DNA of 64,000 nt from Allomuricauda sp. GTDB taxonomy: Bacteria; Bacteroidota; Bacteroidia; Flavobacteriales; Flavobacteriaceae. Both the position numbers and the translations under genes were made by a program. Below the pieces are notes generated by a model that was not told the DNA's origin, did not search any database, and saw only the letters and a program-made list of their open reading frames with translations. The stretch is from contig NZ_PABT01000035.1 of assembly GCF_002699205.1 (NCBI RefSeq), positions 1-64,000 of the forward strand. The letters are read 5' to 3'. Positions 1 through 9,143 of this stretch are shown piece by piece. The stretch's first letter is position 1; every line of letters starts with the position of its first letter.

Positions 1-78
1 AAAACTAAGTTTAACCCACGGATAGATCAAATCTGGGCAGTCCATTTGCCATGGTCAGTTTCATCCGGCGAAGGTGGG

Positions 79-1302
79 TCACTTTACTCGGCTTATCCAT
101 TCATATACGTCCAAGTCTAATTGAGCAGCGTGTACAACTGTTGAGCAATCAACAACAGCTCCTGCAGCATCTGTTGGGCCATCTGTTCCATCTGTCCCAC
201 CTGAAAGCATAGTAACATTAGAATTGTCTTTTAACAAAACGGACATGATTAAGGCAAGGTGTTGATTTCTGCCTCCCAAGCCATTTCCCTTTACTTGAAC
301 CGTGGGCTCACCACCAAACAACAAACAAGTCTTTCGGGTATTCTTCCTATTATACTGATTTAGCTTTCTTATTAAAAAATCGGCAACTTCCACCACGTTC
401 ATTGTAAGGTCCGATTTTACTATAATTGTATTGTATCCGATAGCCTCTGCTTTTTTCTTAGCACTTTCCAAGGCCATCAGGTTATTGCCAATAACTAAAT
501 TTGTGGTCTGAAAAAATATGGGGTTTGACGCTTTCAGGGTTTCTTCACTTTTTCCCTGCATTCCTCTTATAAGAGATTTATATAACGACAAAGGAATCTC
601 AGTATCAATTTTATACTTTTTTAAAATTGACATCGAGTCGTTGTATGTAGTGGAATCATAAGTTGTAGGTCCAGAAGCAATAATTCCAGTTGAATCTCCA
701 ATAACATCCGATAAAATAAGGCAGACCATTTTGGCCGGATAGGCCTCCTTTGACAAACCACCACCTTTTATCTGGGACAAATGTTTACGTACACAGTTTA
801 CTTCTTCTATACTTGCGCCAGATTTTAAAAGTAAGGTATTTAGTTTAATCAAGTCATGAATTGTAGCACCTTCAGGAAGATCTGTGAGCAGTGCCGACCC
901 ACCCCCTGAAATCAAACAAATTACCAAATCACCTTTTGTTGCTTCTTTAACAATCGATACAATTTCTTTGGTGCCCAATAGACCATTTTTATCTGGCATG
1001 GGGTGTCCTGCTTCTGTCACTTCAAGATACTTCAAGGGAAAACCATGGCCATATTTGGTGATTATATGTCCCTTTTTTATATGTTCCCCTAAAATATCTT
1101 CCAAAGCTTGTGCCATGTTAACACTTGCCTTTCCAAAACCAATCACATAAATATTTCTAATATCAGTTAGATTTATTTGAACTTCCGCTCCAAACCGAAG
1201 CATACCATCTTCCAGCTCTACTTGTTTATGAATCAAACGCTTCGGGTTAACCCCTTCCAACCCTGCCAGAAATATTTCTATAATTTCCTTTCTCTTACTC
1301 AT
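79..1302 (-). CDS. Glycerate 2-kinase, MOFRL/DUF4147 family, C-terminus probably truncated
   Basis: The protein matches bacterial glycerate 2-kinases (GckA/TtuD type), which phosphorylate D-glycerate to 2-phosphoglycerate in the cytoplasm. Visible marks are the N-terminal DUF4147 region with VIGFGKASVNMA and the LISGGGSALL loop, and the C-terminal MOFRL region with LLFGGEPTVQVKGNGLGGRNQ and GGTDGTDGPTDAAGAVVD. The first ATG is at 1302; an upstream GTG at 1314 would add four residues. The family normally continues after the GTDGPTDAAGA block with an NDSY..FF...TGPTGTNV segment. Here the frame ends about 25 residues after GTDGPTDAAGA, at VYEWISRVK, with no such motif in any frame of the remaining 78 bases. 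It lies downstream of the SusC/SusD pair after a hairpin, on the same strand. The family call is secure; activity is doubtful because of the missing tail. Confidence 0.85.
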   Translation of the reverse strand: MSKRKEIIEIFLAGLEGVNPKRLIHKQVELEDGMLRFGAEVQINLTDIRNIYVIGFGKASVNMAQALEDILGEHIKKGHIITKYGHGFPLKYLEVTEAGHPMPDKNGLLGTKEIVSIVKEATKGDLVICLISGGGSALLTDLPEGATIHDLIKLNTLLLKSGASIEEVNCVRKHLSQIKGGGLSKEAYPAKMVCLILSDVIGDSTGIIASGPTTYDSTTYNDSMSILKKYKIDTEIPLSLYKSLIRGMQGKSEETLKASNPIFFQTTNLVIGNNLMALESAKKKAEAIGYNTIIVKSDLTMNVVEVADFLIRKLNQYNRKNTRKTCLLFGGEPTVQVKGNGLGGRNQHLALIMSVLLKDNSNVTMLSGGTDGTDGPTDAAGAVVDCSTVVHAAQLDLDVYEWISRVK

Positions 1303-1347
1303 TTTCCAGAGCACATTTGAACAGTATATTTATTGATATAAAAAATA

Positions 1348-1379
1348 TCATCCCTGCCGTTTATATACAGCAGGGATGA
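1348..1379 (-). terminator. Intercistronic hairpin after susD
   Basis: A 10-bp perfect stem (TCATCCCTGC / GCAGGGATGA) encloses a 12-base loop in the gap between the SusD gene and the glycerate kinase gene. No long U-run follows on the minus strand, so it may attenuate or protect the mRNA 3' end and need not stop transcription fully. Confidence 0.55.
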
Positions 1380-1398
1380 CATACACTTGAAAACTAAA

Positions 1399-2946
1399 CT
1401 AATTCAATTTAACATCCCACCATATTCTTGTATCCAAATTATCGGGACCCTGTTGTTCTATGGCTTCATTCATATTTTGTAGATTTACAGTCGTCTCACT
1501 ATCTGGGTACGTAAGTCTTCGAATAAAATCTTCAGTTGTCAAATCACTACCTCCAAAAGGGTTTGGTTCAATTAAAGGATAACCGCTCCTTCTAAAGTTT
1601 GCCCAACTCTCGGAACCATTAAGAAATGTAGAAACCCAGTACTGTGTATTAATTTGCTCCAATTCCTTCCCTGGAATCAATTCATTTGCGGCTAGATAAG
1701 TTTCGATTTCCTCCTCAGGTATAGTAGTATTTCCTGGCCATTCCGAAAACTGTTCCATGTTTGCCCTTATAGCTTCGAGATACAAAGCGTTAGCATCTCC
1801 TGGAACCCAATTCCGTACAACTGCTTCTGCATACAACAGTAAAGTTTGGGAATATGTCAAAATAAATGTTGGAGCGTCAGGACTAGCCAATCTGGTCCTA
1901 TCCAATTGACTATATGCATAATAACTAGCTACTCCATCTGCTTCGGCAATAGGTGCAATAGTCGTATTATTGTAACCTTGTGGAATCCCAATTTGATTTA
2001 CCGGATTTCGGTCAGCGTTATCCTCTATTTGATCATTACCTGACAATGCCCCAACATACCTAACAGCTATTGCTGCCAATCTAGGGTCATCATTGTCTTT
2101 TAGATAATTTACAAATTCCTTGTCCAGATAATAAAATGCGGATTGACCACCATTCAAAGGTGTTCCCAAAGGATTTCTAAAACTGGAATCATGTCTAATA
2201 ACCGCATTATCAAGGTTTGAAGTAAAGACACCGCCGGAAATTGCTTTTTCCACATATTCTTGTGCCTTTGTTGGGTTAACTTTCGTTAACCGCATTGCTG
2301 CCCTCAACAACAATGAATACCCAAATTTTTTCCATGCCAAAATATTATCCTGACTTCCTGAATATAGAACCTCCTGACTGACAGCATCCTTGGAGGGGTC
2401 AAGAGCGGCAGAGGCACTTTCCAATTCTTTAAGGATATCATCATAAATCAATTCTTGGGGAGTATACTTGGGAAATGAATTATCTTCCAAATATCCTTTA
2501 GAAGCATCAAAGTAAGGGATAGAACCATATGTGTCAGTTAAAATCATAAATTGATGAGCCCGATAAATCCTTAGCATCGAAAGTAGGTTAGTTTTTTCGG
2601 GGTCATCTTCAATTGCATAAATTCCGTCGGTAAGATTTTTGATGATATCCCCATACCCCAAATTCCATAGAGCAGAAACGGTAGCTGGGTTATCCAAATT
2701 AAAATTTGCTCCGGCACCAACACCAGGAACAGGTGTGGCCATTTGTCTAACAATGGTTACCTGATAGGTGAGGTTATCCCCATAACCTGGTGCACTGGAA
2801 ACAATGGCGTGATTGAGTTGAAAGGTCGGATCGATCTCTGTTAAGCGAACTTTATCCGTGTTCAATTCATCAAAACCTTTGTCACATGAAACAAACAGTA
2901 CGATTAAAAGAACTGTGAGCAGGGTATATTTTTTAGAATTCTCCAT
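1399..2946 (-). CDS. SusD/RagB-like outer-membrane lipoprotein (SusD-like_2 type)
   Basis: This is the surface lipoprotein partner of the SusC transporter encoded just upstream; such proteins cap the TonB-dependent channel and bind the imported ligand. A lipoprotein signal is visible (hydrophobic LLTVLLIVLFVSC, Cys at about residue 21), followed by CDKGFDELNTDK and a TPR-like SusD fold. The 515-residue length is normal. The sequence style (FDELNTDK, then LTYQVTIVRQM and the late YPDSETTVN) points to the SusD-like_2 subfamily and away from classical starch SusD. Eleven bases separate it from susC, so both are surely cotranscribed. The ligand cannot be read from the sequence. Confidence 0.9.
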   Translation of the reverse strand: MENSKKYTLLTVLLIVLFVSCDKGFDELNTDKVRLTEIDPTFQLNHAIVSSAPGYGDNLTYQVTIVRQMATPVPGVGAGANFNLDNPATVSALWNLGYGDIIKNLTDGIYAIEDDPEKTNLLSMLRIYRAHQFMILTDTYGSIPYFDASKGYLEDNSFPKYTPQELIYDDILKELESASAALDPSKDAVSQEVLYSGSQDNILAWKKFGYSLLLRAAMRLTKVNPTKAQEYVEKAISGGVFTSNLDNAVIRHDSSFRNPLGTPLNGGQSAFYYLDKEFVNYLKDNDDPRLAAIAVRYVGALSGNDQIEDNADRNPVNQIGIPQGYNNTTIAPIAEADGVASYYAYSQLDRTRLASPDAPTFILTYSQTLLLYAEAVVRNWVPGDANALYLEAIRANMEQFSEWPGNTTIPEEEIETYLAANELIPGKELEQINTQYWVSTFLNGSESWANFRRSGYPLIEPNPFGGSDLTTEDFIRRLTYPDSETTVNLQNMNEAIEQQGPDNLDTRIWWDVKLN

Positions 2947-2956
2947 GGCTTTTATA

Positions 2957-5900
2957 TTAAAATTTCATATTAATGTTAAATCCAATTTCCCTTGTAACAG
3001 GTAATCCTGTTGCTTCAAGACCGGCAAAATTATCCCCAATACTACCATTTTGGTCCGGGTGAATATGGGGAACCCATTTTTTGAGTACAGCGACGTTGTT
3101 GGCCGTTAAGAATAGTTTAAGTCCTTTGATAAATTTGATCCTCTCCATATATGAGGTCAAATCATATCCAAGTGCCACCTGCCTTAATTGCCAAGAACCC
3201 GCATTGAAAACTGATTGTTCAGATGCCCTATAACTTCTTATTACCTCATAATAAGGCTGTATTTCAGCCGGAGTGGTATTAACACTGCCATCAGGATTAA
3301 CACCCTCTCCAATAACAAACCCTTGTTCACGTCCAACAAGTGTTGCTTTATCCAGCCCATGTCGATAAGCATTAATGTGTGTTCCTGAAATCATTTTATG
3401 CCCCAATTTGAAATCAATAAGAAAAGACAGTGAAAGATTCTTATACTTAAAATAATTAGTGAAGCCACCAAACCAAGTAGGTATTGCACTGCCAAATTCG
3501 AGTTGATCTTCGGACCTAAGGCGCAATCCGGTATCGGGATCGATCACAATGTTTCCTTCCTCATCCCTAAGCCAGCCATAGCCATATAATTGAGACATGG
3601 GTTTGCCAACAACTTGTCTTAATTCACCATGAAATTGAGCAGTTCCAACTGTTATATAGTCATCATCAACGCTATCACCTAAGCTTAAAACCTTTGAAGT
3701 GTTATGTGATGCATTCACAGAGCTGTTCCATACAAAATCTTCCGACCTCACGATATCCATTGATGCCAACATCTCAACTCCTTGATTTTTACTTTCCCCA
3801 ACATTAATTAACCTTGTTGAATAACCCGAAGCAATCGATGTCTGTGCACTTAGGATTTGGTCCGAGGAAAGCTTATGATAATACGAAGCTTCCAATACTA
3901 GGTTATTAAACAGCTTTAGCTCCACACCAATCTCTTTCTCCGTAACCGACATGGGTTTTAAACTTGAATTGGGAACAGTGGTTGCATTAATACTCCCCAA
4001 CGGTTTATTGGCTAATTGTAAGGGATTGACCTGATAAAAAAGATTGTTTGAATAAGGGGCTACATCTGTATCACTACCCACTTGGGCATAAGCTGCCCTG
4101 ACTTTAGCAAAAGTGACCCATTCCGGCAAATTCTTAAAAGCCTGACTCAATACAAGGCTACCAGTAATCGATGGATAGAGAATACTTCGGTTTTCAGGAG
4201 ACAACGTTGAGAACCAATCATTTCTAAGTGTACCGTTCAAATAGACAAAACCTCCATAGGAAAGTTCAGCTGACCCATACAATGAATTAACTTTTCTTTC
4301 CAACAATCTGTAATTAGGAGATACTGTACTGGCATTGCCTATGGTATAAAGGTCTCTAGTATAAAAGTTTTGACCCAAAATAGTATTGATGTCCGATCTG
4401 TTGTACATATGGTTACCACCTAAATTGATTACCGTTCCAATCTCCCCAAAGTTTTTATTTACATTCACCAAAAAGTCTGCATTTAATTCTCTAAAACGAC
4501 GTTGGTCCTGAACATATTCACCGTTGAAAAATCCCGGTGGGGGATCAGCTTGGCGTTGTGAGCCAGTCGGCAAATTATACTCTACATCCCTCATATAATA
4601 ATCCTGTCCAATCCTTCCCTGTACAAAAAGCCAATCAGTTAAATCAAACTTTACCGTTATATTTCCATATACCCTATCACGTTTATTGTTCTCAAATCGT
4701 TTTAGAGCGAAATATGGATTGGTTCTATTGGTAAACCTTGACCATGATATCTCATCGCCATTTTCATCACTACTATACTCTTTTAACAGATCAAGTGGCA
4801 TTGTAGTTGCTATCGTATATATCGTAACGGGACTATAATCCTGTTCTGCTACATTGGGTGGATTTGTCCGAATCTCATTGGAATAGTTTACATTACCCGA
4901 AATGGTTAGTTTTTTTAGCTTCTGAGTGAACCCTATATTAACGGTTCTTCTTGTATATTCGGATCCTGGCAAAATTGCTAATGCATCCATATTCGAGGCT
5001 GAAAAGTTAACACCTCCATTTTTTCCTCCCGATGCCACCGAAATTGTATTGGTCAAGGAGGAACTATTCCTATAGTAATCCCTGATTTTATTTTTTTGTG
5101 GTTCATAAGGCACTACCAACCCATCGAACAATATCTGCGTACCCCCTACTTTTTCACCAAAACTCCATACCCCTGAAGTAGGAAATGAGGAATTAGGACG
5201 TTCGCCCCCTTCTCCTTGACCATATTCATATTGATAATCCGTAAAATCAAGAGGGGTCCCGTTAGTATAGATGGAATTCCAAGTTACCTCTACCCCTCCG
5301 TCCATATTTTCACCATTTTTTGTTGTAATCATTATCACCCCATCCTTAGCTCTTGACCCATATAAAGCTGAAGCAGCAGCTCCCTTTAAAATTGTCATAC
5401 TTTCGATATCGTCAGGGTTAATACTACTTAACCCATCACCTCCATCCGAATTCCTATTGCTCCCTACTTCATCATTTTCGGAATCCACCCCATATGAAAT
5501 ATTACTTATTGGAATACCGTTAACAACAATCAATGGGGAATTAGAATTTCCAAAGGAAGAAACACCACGTATACGAATCTTTGAACTACCTTGTGGACCA
5601 GTACCTAAGCTTGAAATATTGACTCCTGCAACCTTGCCTCCCAAAGAATTCATAAAATTGGGAGTTCTATTTACTGTAAAATCTTCGGAATCTACTTCGC
5701 TTGTTGCATAACCAAGTGATTTTTTTTCACGTTCAATACCCAGAGCGGTTACAACAACTTCCCCCAAGGCTTGCGCACTTTCTTCTAAAACAACATCTAT
5801 AGTGGATTGTCCATTGACCGTTAATTCTTTAGTTACAAACCCAATATAACTAAATACCAATACTGCGTCCTCTCTATCTATATTGATAGAATAGTTGCCG

Positions 5901-6430
5901 TCGAAATCAGTGGTGACCCCAATGGTCGTATTTTTTATCATTATACTTGCCCCTGGCAAAGGAGTGCCATCAACATCACTTACCTTTCCTGAAACAGACA
6001 ATTGGTATTTCGGCGACTTACTTTTTTTATCCTCTTTTTTTGAACTCGGCACCGAATATTGCTTAGGACTCAACAGTATTTGTTCTTTGATTATTTTAAA
6101 ATCAATGTGCTTGTCGGATAATAACTTTTCCAATGCTTGCTGAACAGTTAACCCATCTGCACTAAAATCCACCTTGCTTGTCAAATTAAGTTCTTCCTTA
6201 CTATAGAAGAACTTAAATTTCGTTTTCGCCTCTATCTCATGGATTATGTCAATCAAAGAAGTACTTCTAAAATTCAAGTACAATTTTGTGTTTAAGGAAT
6301 CAGTAGCCTCCGCTGCCTGTAAATGACTATATGCCATAAAAAGAAACAGACATATAATTTTCACACTTAAATTGAAGCTAGGAAAGACCTTTTTTCTTTC
6401 AACTTCTGAATCTAGAGAGTTTGTTTCCAT
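2957..6430 (-). CDS. SusC/RagA-family TonB-dependent transporter with N-terminal STN domain
   Basis: An outer-membrane TonB-dependent transporter of 1157 residues. In order: signal peptide (hydrophobic segment about 22-40), secretin/TonB N-terminal (STN) signalling domain (about 60-120), CarbopepD_reg_2 beta-sandwich (about 145-220, FDGNYSINI), plug (about 225-370, with VVVTALGIEREKKSLGYA and TILKGAAASALYGSRAKDG), then the 22-strand barrel ending in NINMKF. The STN domain is the part that contacts a FecR anti-sigma factor, and a fecR gene lies 53 bp upstream, so substrate binding probably drives transcription of this operon through a sigma factor. That sigma factor is not adjacent. Its SusD partner follows directly. 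The substrate is unknown. Confidence 0.93.
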   Translation of the reverse strand: METNSLDSEVERKKVFPSFNLSVKIICLFLFMAYSHLQAAEATDSLNTKLYLNFRSTSLIDIIHEIEAKTKFKFFYSKEELNLTSKVDFSADGLTVQQALEKLLSDKHIDFKIIKEQILLSPKQYSVPSSKKEDKKSKSPKYQLSVSGKVSDVDGTPLPGASIMIKNTTIGVTTDFDGNYSINIDREDAVLVFSYIGFVTKELTVNGQSTIDVVLEESAQALGEVVVTALGIEREKKSLGYATSEVDSEDFTVNRTPNFMNSLGGKVAGVNISSLGTGPQGSSKIRIRGVSSFGNSNSPLIVVNGIPISNISYGVDSENDEVGSNRNSDGGDGLSSINPDDIESMTILKGAAASALYGSRAKDGVIMITTKNGENMDGGVEVTWNSIYTNGTPLDFTDYQYEYGQGEGGERPNSSFPTSGVWSFGEKVGGTQILFDGLVVPYEPQKNKIRDYYRNSSSLTNTISVASGGKNGGVNFSASNMDALAILPGSEYTRRTVNIGFTQKLKKLTISGNVNYSNEIRTNPPNVAEQDYSPVTIYTIATTMPLDLLKEYSSDENGDEISWSRFTNRTNPYFALKRFENNKRDRVYGNITVKFDLTDWLFVQGRIGQDYYMRDVEYNLPTGSQRQADPPPGFFNGEYVQDQRRFRELNADFLVNVNKNFGEIGTVINLGGNHMYNRSDINTILGQNFYTRDLYTIGNASTVSPNYRLLERKVNSLYGSAELSYGGFVYLNGTLRNDWFSTLSPENRSILYPSITGSLVLSQAFKNLPEWVTFAKVRAAYAQVGSDTDVAPYSNNLFYQVNPLQLANKPLGSINATTVPNSSLKPMSVTEKEIGVELKLFNNLVLEASYYHKLSSDQILSAQTSIASGYSTRLINVGESKNQGVEMLASMDIVRSEDFVWNSSVNASHNTSKVLSLGDSVDDDYITVGTAQFHGELRQVVGKPMSQLYGYGWLRDEEGNIVIDPDTGLRLRSEDQLEFGSAIPTWFGGFTNYFKYKNLSLSFLIDFKLGHKMISGTHINAYRHGLDKATLVGREQGFVIGEGVNPDGSVNTTPAEIQPYYEVIRSYRASEQSVFNAGSWQLRQVALGYDLTSYMERIKFIKGLKLFLTANNVAVLKKWVPHIHPDQNGSIGDNFAGLEATGLPVTREIGFNINMKF

Positions 6431-6483
6431 TTTCTTAAGTTTAATAGTTGATTATTATTTAAAGCCGTGAAAAAATCAAAAAA

Positions 6484-7719
6484 CTATTCATGGGATTGAT
6501 TTTCCTTTTCGGCTACGATTATTCTATTTTCTTCGTTTATTTTGAATTCAAATGGGGTATGCTCTTGAATAATGCTCAGTATTTCTTCAAGGGATTCATT
6601 GGTAAAAGTTCCTGTGAATCGTTTATCTCTCAATTTGTCTAAATTGTTTTCAATTTTAACATTGAAATGCCGCTCGAGTTTTCTTAATATTTCTTCAAAC
6701 CTATTATCTGAAAAAATTAACTTTCCATGCCTCCAACCAATGAAATCATTCACATCCACATTATCTATTACAATTAATTCTTTTTCTATAGATGCCCGTT
6801 GCCCGGGTACAATCTTGATTGGGTTCTGATTATTATGATTATTTGCTTTATAGACGCTTACACTTCCTTCTATCAATACAGTTGTTGTGGTGGAATCCTC
6901 TGGATAGCTGGACACGTTGAATTGTGTTCCATACACTCTAGTGTTCATGTTATCTGTAACTACGGTAAACGGGCTTTTTTCATCCTTTTCAATAGAAAAA
7001 AAGGCCTCCCCTTCCAAATAAACAGTCCTAGGGCTATTTGATTCAAAGACCACAGGGTACCTTAGCTTAGACCCAGAGTTTAGGGTGACCACTGATCCAT
7101 CTGAAAGTATTATTTCAAAGGTTTTTCCATAAGGAATGATAAGTTCGTTGTATTTATCACCAGCGTGATTATCTGTTTTTGATTGATTGTATATTAGCCT
7201 GTTTTTCTCTTGGCTAAGCATTCGCCCCCCCTCTTTGTTTGGTAAAACATTGGATGTGGTATCATCAATAACTTTTACGGTACCATCTTCTAATTTTAAA
7301 ATAATATCATCTTTGGTGGCAATCGTTTCCATTGGTTTTGATTTCAATTGAAAAATATCCAATTGAAAGGCCAATAAAGTGCTTACAACCAGCCCAATAA
7401 AACTAGCCGCTATTCCTATAACTTGTTTTTTACTGAAATAAAATCGGTTATTCAAAAAATGCCTTTTATTCGTAAATGCCCGCCTTTTAATAATGTCGTG
7501 CCAAATGGCATCTAATTCGGTATCGTGAAGTACATCATCACTCTTATAATTCATAATACGAAGCAGATTGGCGGCACTTTTTACCTCATCAAGCTTTTCG
7601 GGGTGTTTGGATATCCATGATTCCCAGAAATTTTGCGTAATTGAATCCGGATTTAAAATCCATTTCTGGAAATATTCATCCAAAACAAAATCTATCTCGG
7701 TGTAAGAATTATAATTCAT
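6484..7719 (-). CDS. FecR-family anti-sigma factor (orphaned from its sigma factor)
   Basis: A single-pass inner-membrane anti-sigma regulator. The cytoplasmic N-terminus (1-95) begins with the alpha-helical stretch that binds the sigma factor (DEYFQKWILNPDS). A transmembrane helix follows at about 96-118 (QVIGIAASFIGLVVSTLLAF), then the periplasmic FecR domain (about 195-295, with IPYGKTFEIILSDGSVVTLN and YLEGEAFFSI) and a C-terminal DUF4974-like STN-type module (about 335-405). The 411-residue length is typical. In flavobacteria the ECF sigma gene normally sits directly upstream; here the upstream 319 bp are non-coding and lead into an island of gene scraps, so the sigma gene was probably lost or lies elsewhere. 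Confidence 0.92.
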   Translation of the reverse strand: MNYNSYTEIDFVLDEYFQKWILNPDSITQNFWESWISKHPEKLDEVKSAANLLRIMNYKSDDVLHDTELDAIWHDIIKRRAFTNKRHFLNNRFYFSKKQVIGIAASFIGLVVSTLLAFQLDIFQLKSKPMETIATKDDIILKLEDGTVKVIDDTTSNVLPNKEGGRMLSQEKNRLIYNQSKTDNHAGDKYNELIIPYGKTFEIILSDGSVVTLNSGSKLRYPVVFESNSPRTVYLEGEAFFSIEKDEKSPFTVVTDNMNTRVYGTQFNVSSYPEDSTTTTVLIEGSVSVYKANNHNNQNPIKIVPGQRASIEKELIVIDNVDVNDFIGWRHGKLIFSDNRFEEILRKLERHFNVKIENNLDKLRDKRFTGTFTNESLEEILSIIQEHTPFEFKINEENRIIVAEKENQSHE

Positions 7720-7948
7720 ATTAATAAAAGAAGTAATGATTGATTTATGTTTTTATCAATAAAGAGGTGTTTTTTTTATTTTTACCCCATTATTTATTTA
7801 AAAAAAATACATTATTCACACATTGAAGATTTGATTACACAATCCTATATCATAAGATTCTTCAAAAATCATTTACATTAAACCGTATTCTTTTAATGAA
7901 ACTCTTGTGGAAAAATTTGTAGAAAACCTGTCCCACTAATTGGGGAAT

Positions 7949-8017
7949 GAACATGTTTAGTTTGCGGGCAGAAATCCTTCGGATTTCACACCGTAACTAA
8001 TCATAGCCTAAACGTTC
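7949..8017. other. attC-like imperfect hairpin (possible integron cassette recombination site)
   Basis: A 69-base imperfect inverted repeat. Outer GAAC (7949-7952) pairs with GTTC (8014-8017), with nearby GTTTAG (7955-7960) matching CTAAAC (8008-8013). The inner stem GAAATCC (7971-7977) pairs with GGATTTC (7981-7987) around a TTC tip, with GCGG/CCGT in between. Size, the unequal bulges and the AAC...GTT termini resemble integron attC sites, and the first gene starts 21 bp beyond the GTTC end, as in a cassette. No integrase is in the window and the simple-site consensus is not perfect, so this is a suggestive resemblance only. Confidence 0.4.
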
Positions 8018-8038
8018 GGCACAAGCTAAAGAAACTGA

Positions 8039-8389
8039 ATGACTAAACAATTTACAAAAGGAGATATAATCCAAGGTTCTAAAAGAGGAAAAGATGAATC
8101 ATATCATCCGATAGTATATTTTAAAGAAATTGATGATTTGTTTTTCCTTGGAGGTATGATAACACATTCAAACTCTTTTGACAATGTGGAATTAAATGAC
8201 TCTCACTTTGAACACAAAATAGACTACAACCCTAAACCCAGTTTTTTCGTAAAAAATTATTTGATTAAAAAACAAGAATGGGGCCCTTATAAAATAATTG
8301 GAAAATTATCCAAAAAAGGAATTCAATCCATTGAGTCTAACTTAAAGAATACCGAACCCGAAATTTGGGAAAACTATCTAACCAAATAA
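8039..8389 (+). CDS. Small protein of unknown function, cassette-like
   Basis: A 116-residue soluble protein with no signal peptide or membrane helix. I do not recognise its family. It opens with a KGDIIQGSKRGKDESYHPIVYF segment, a short beta-rich pattern loosely like SH3-type small toxins (GDII...), and ends in a Lys-rich helix. It is the only rightward gene here with an intact frame before the Fic gene, is more AT-rich than the core genes, and starts just after an attC-like hairpin. A second, broken gene begins 14 bp downstream. The continuous frame and clean ATG make it likely to be real; any toxin or defence role would be a guess. Confidence 0.6.
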   Translation: MTKQFTKGDIIQGSKRGKDESYHPIVYFKEIDDLFFLGGMITHSNSFDNVELNDSHFEHKIDYNPKPSFFVKNYLIKKQEWGPYKIIGKLSKKGIQSIESNLKNTEPEIWENYLTK

Positions 8390-8403
8390 TATGGAATTAC
8401 TCA

Positions 8404-8615
8404 ATGGCTGAAAACAATTAACTAAAATAAAATTTGGTGGAGACGGAAATATCAAAGTTGATACACTGACTGAGTTTCTGAACAATTACCTACAACTAAT
8501 TAACTTAATAAATAATGAGTTAGGTTACAATCCTAACGATATGATTATTGTGGTTTCACCACCTGAAAATGGAAGTTTCAAAATAAAGCTAAACAACCGT
8601 TGCACAAGCCCATGA
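8404..8615 (+). pseudogene. Frameshifted and 3'-truncated small gene
   Basis: The ATG at 8404 reads MAENN and stops, but shifting by one base in the A-run at 8411-8414 opens a continuous frame, KQLTKIKFGGDGNIKVDTLTEF..., running to a TGA at 8613-8615. One extra A would give a natural start (MAEKQLTKIKF). The frame has good coding character until KIKLNN (about 8597), where it enters sequence that looks like the end of an insertion element, so the true C-terminus is lost. Function unknown. It was probably cotranscribed with the intact 116-residue gene 14 bp upstream. Confidence 0.6.
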
Positions 8616-8845
8616 TGATCCCAAAAAGGACCTCCATAACCGCTTTAAAGGCGGTCTTGTTTTCATGCACCCGAGCAGGCCATTGTTTTTTCAGGGCTTA
8701 AAAACCATCTTTGGAGTTTATGTAGTCCGGTTTTTATAAAAAACGACAGGGTAGCATTGCCCACCCCGCTTTTTGAACGTTTTTCCGTGAATTTCAGGTA
8801 CCTCTTCAGGTTGTAGGCGATTCCCGAGAGGTGCATTTGTAAGCA
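8597..8845 (-). mobile_element. Remnant of a transposase gene (3' end of an IS, IS1182/IS5-like)
   Basis: On the minus strand, 8836 to 8663 encodes a 57-residue tail, MHLSGIAYNLKRYLKF...TMACSGA, that reads like the C-terminus of DDE transposases of the IS1182/IS5 kind (GIAYNLKRYLKF is the typical closing helix). About 50 bp past its stop codon lies GGGCTTGTGCAACGG (8611-8597, minus strand), placed where a terminal inverted repeat would be and exactly where the neighbouring gene loses its frame. The rest of the transposase and the other end are missing: an in-frame stop occurs just upstream of 8845. The exact IS family is uncertain. Confidence 0.6.
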
Positions 8846-9038
8846 TCAATGAAAAGAAAAAGACAAAAGAATCAGCGATAGACTCTGCTTTTTTGAAAGG
8901 TGAAACCATATAGCAGGAAATCATACTTGAAAAAATATCGGAGTTAAAGTAATCATAGCTTAGAATTGAACTGCTGAACATTGCAATTAGGAATATTGGA
9001 ATTACAATCTCATGTAACTCTATGAATACCAATCCCAT
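8846..9038 (-). pseudogene. Hydrophobic N-terminal gene fragment abutting the transposase remnant
   Basis: An ATG at 9038 opens about 64 codons with a hydrophobic start (MGLVFIELHEIVIPIFLIAMF) before the frame runs out of register into the transposase remnant at about 8845. It looks like the first part of a membrane or exported protein cut by an insertion, but I do not recognise it and the coding signal is weak. Confidence 0.25.
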
Positions 9039-9101
9039 TGTACCATATATTTTGATTAATTATATATAATTGATTTAGACAGCTAACATTTAAATAACTT
9101 A

Positions 9102-9143
9102 TTAGGTGAGCATAAATTCCTGTTAGGTGAGCATAAATTCCTG
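9102..9143. repeat. Perfect 21-bp tandem duplication
   Basis: Two directly adjacent identical copies of TTAGGTGAGCATAAATTCCT followed by G occupy 9102-9122 and 9123-9143. The unit is two helical turns long. It lies in non-coding DNA about 170 bp upstream of the Fic gene. Confidence 0.9.

Noticed and set aside
8589-8609. Second attC-like block (CTAAACAACCGTTGCACAAGC) resembling the end of the hairpin at 8008-8026
   Set aside because: It has no matching second arm, and its complement GGGCTTGTGCAACGG lies just where the end of the adjacent transposase remnant is expected, so an IS terminus explains it better.
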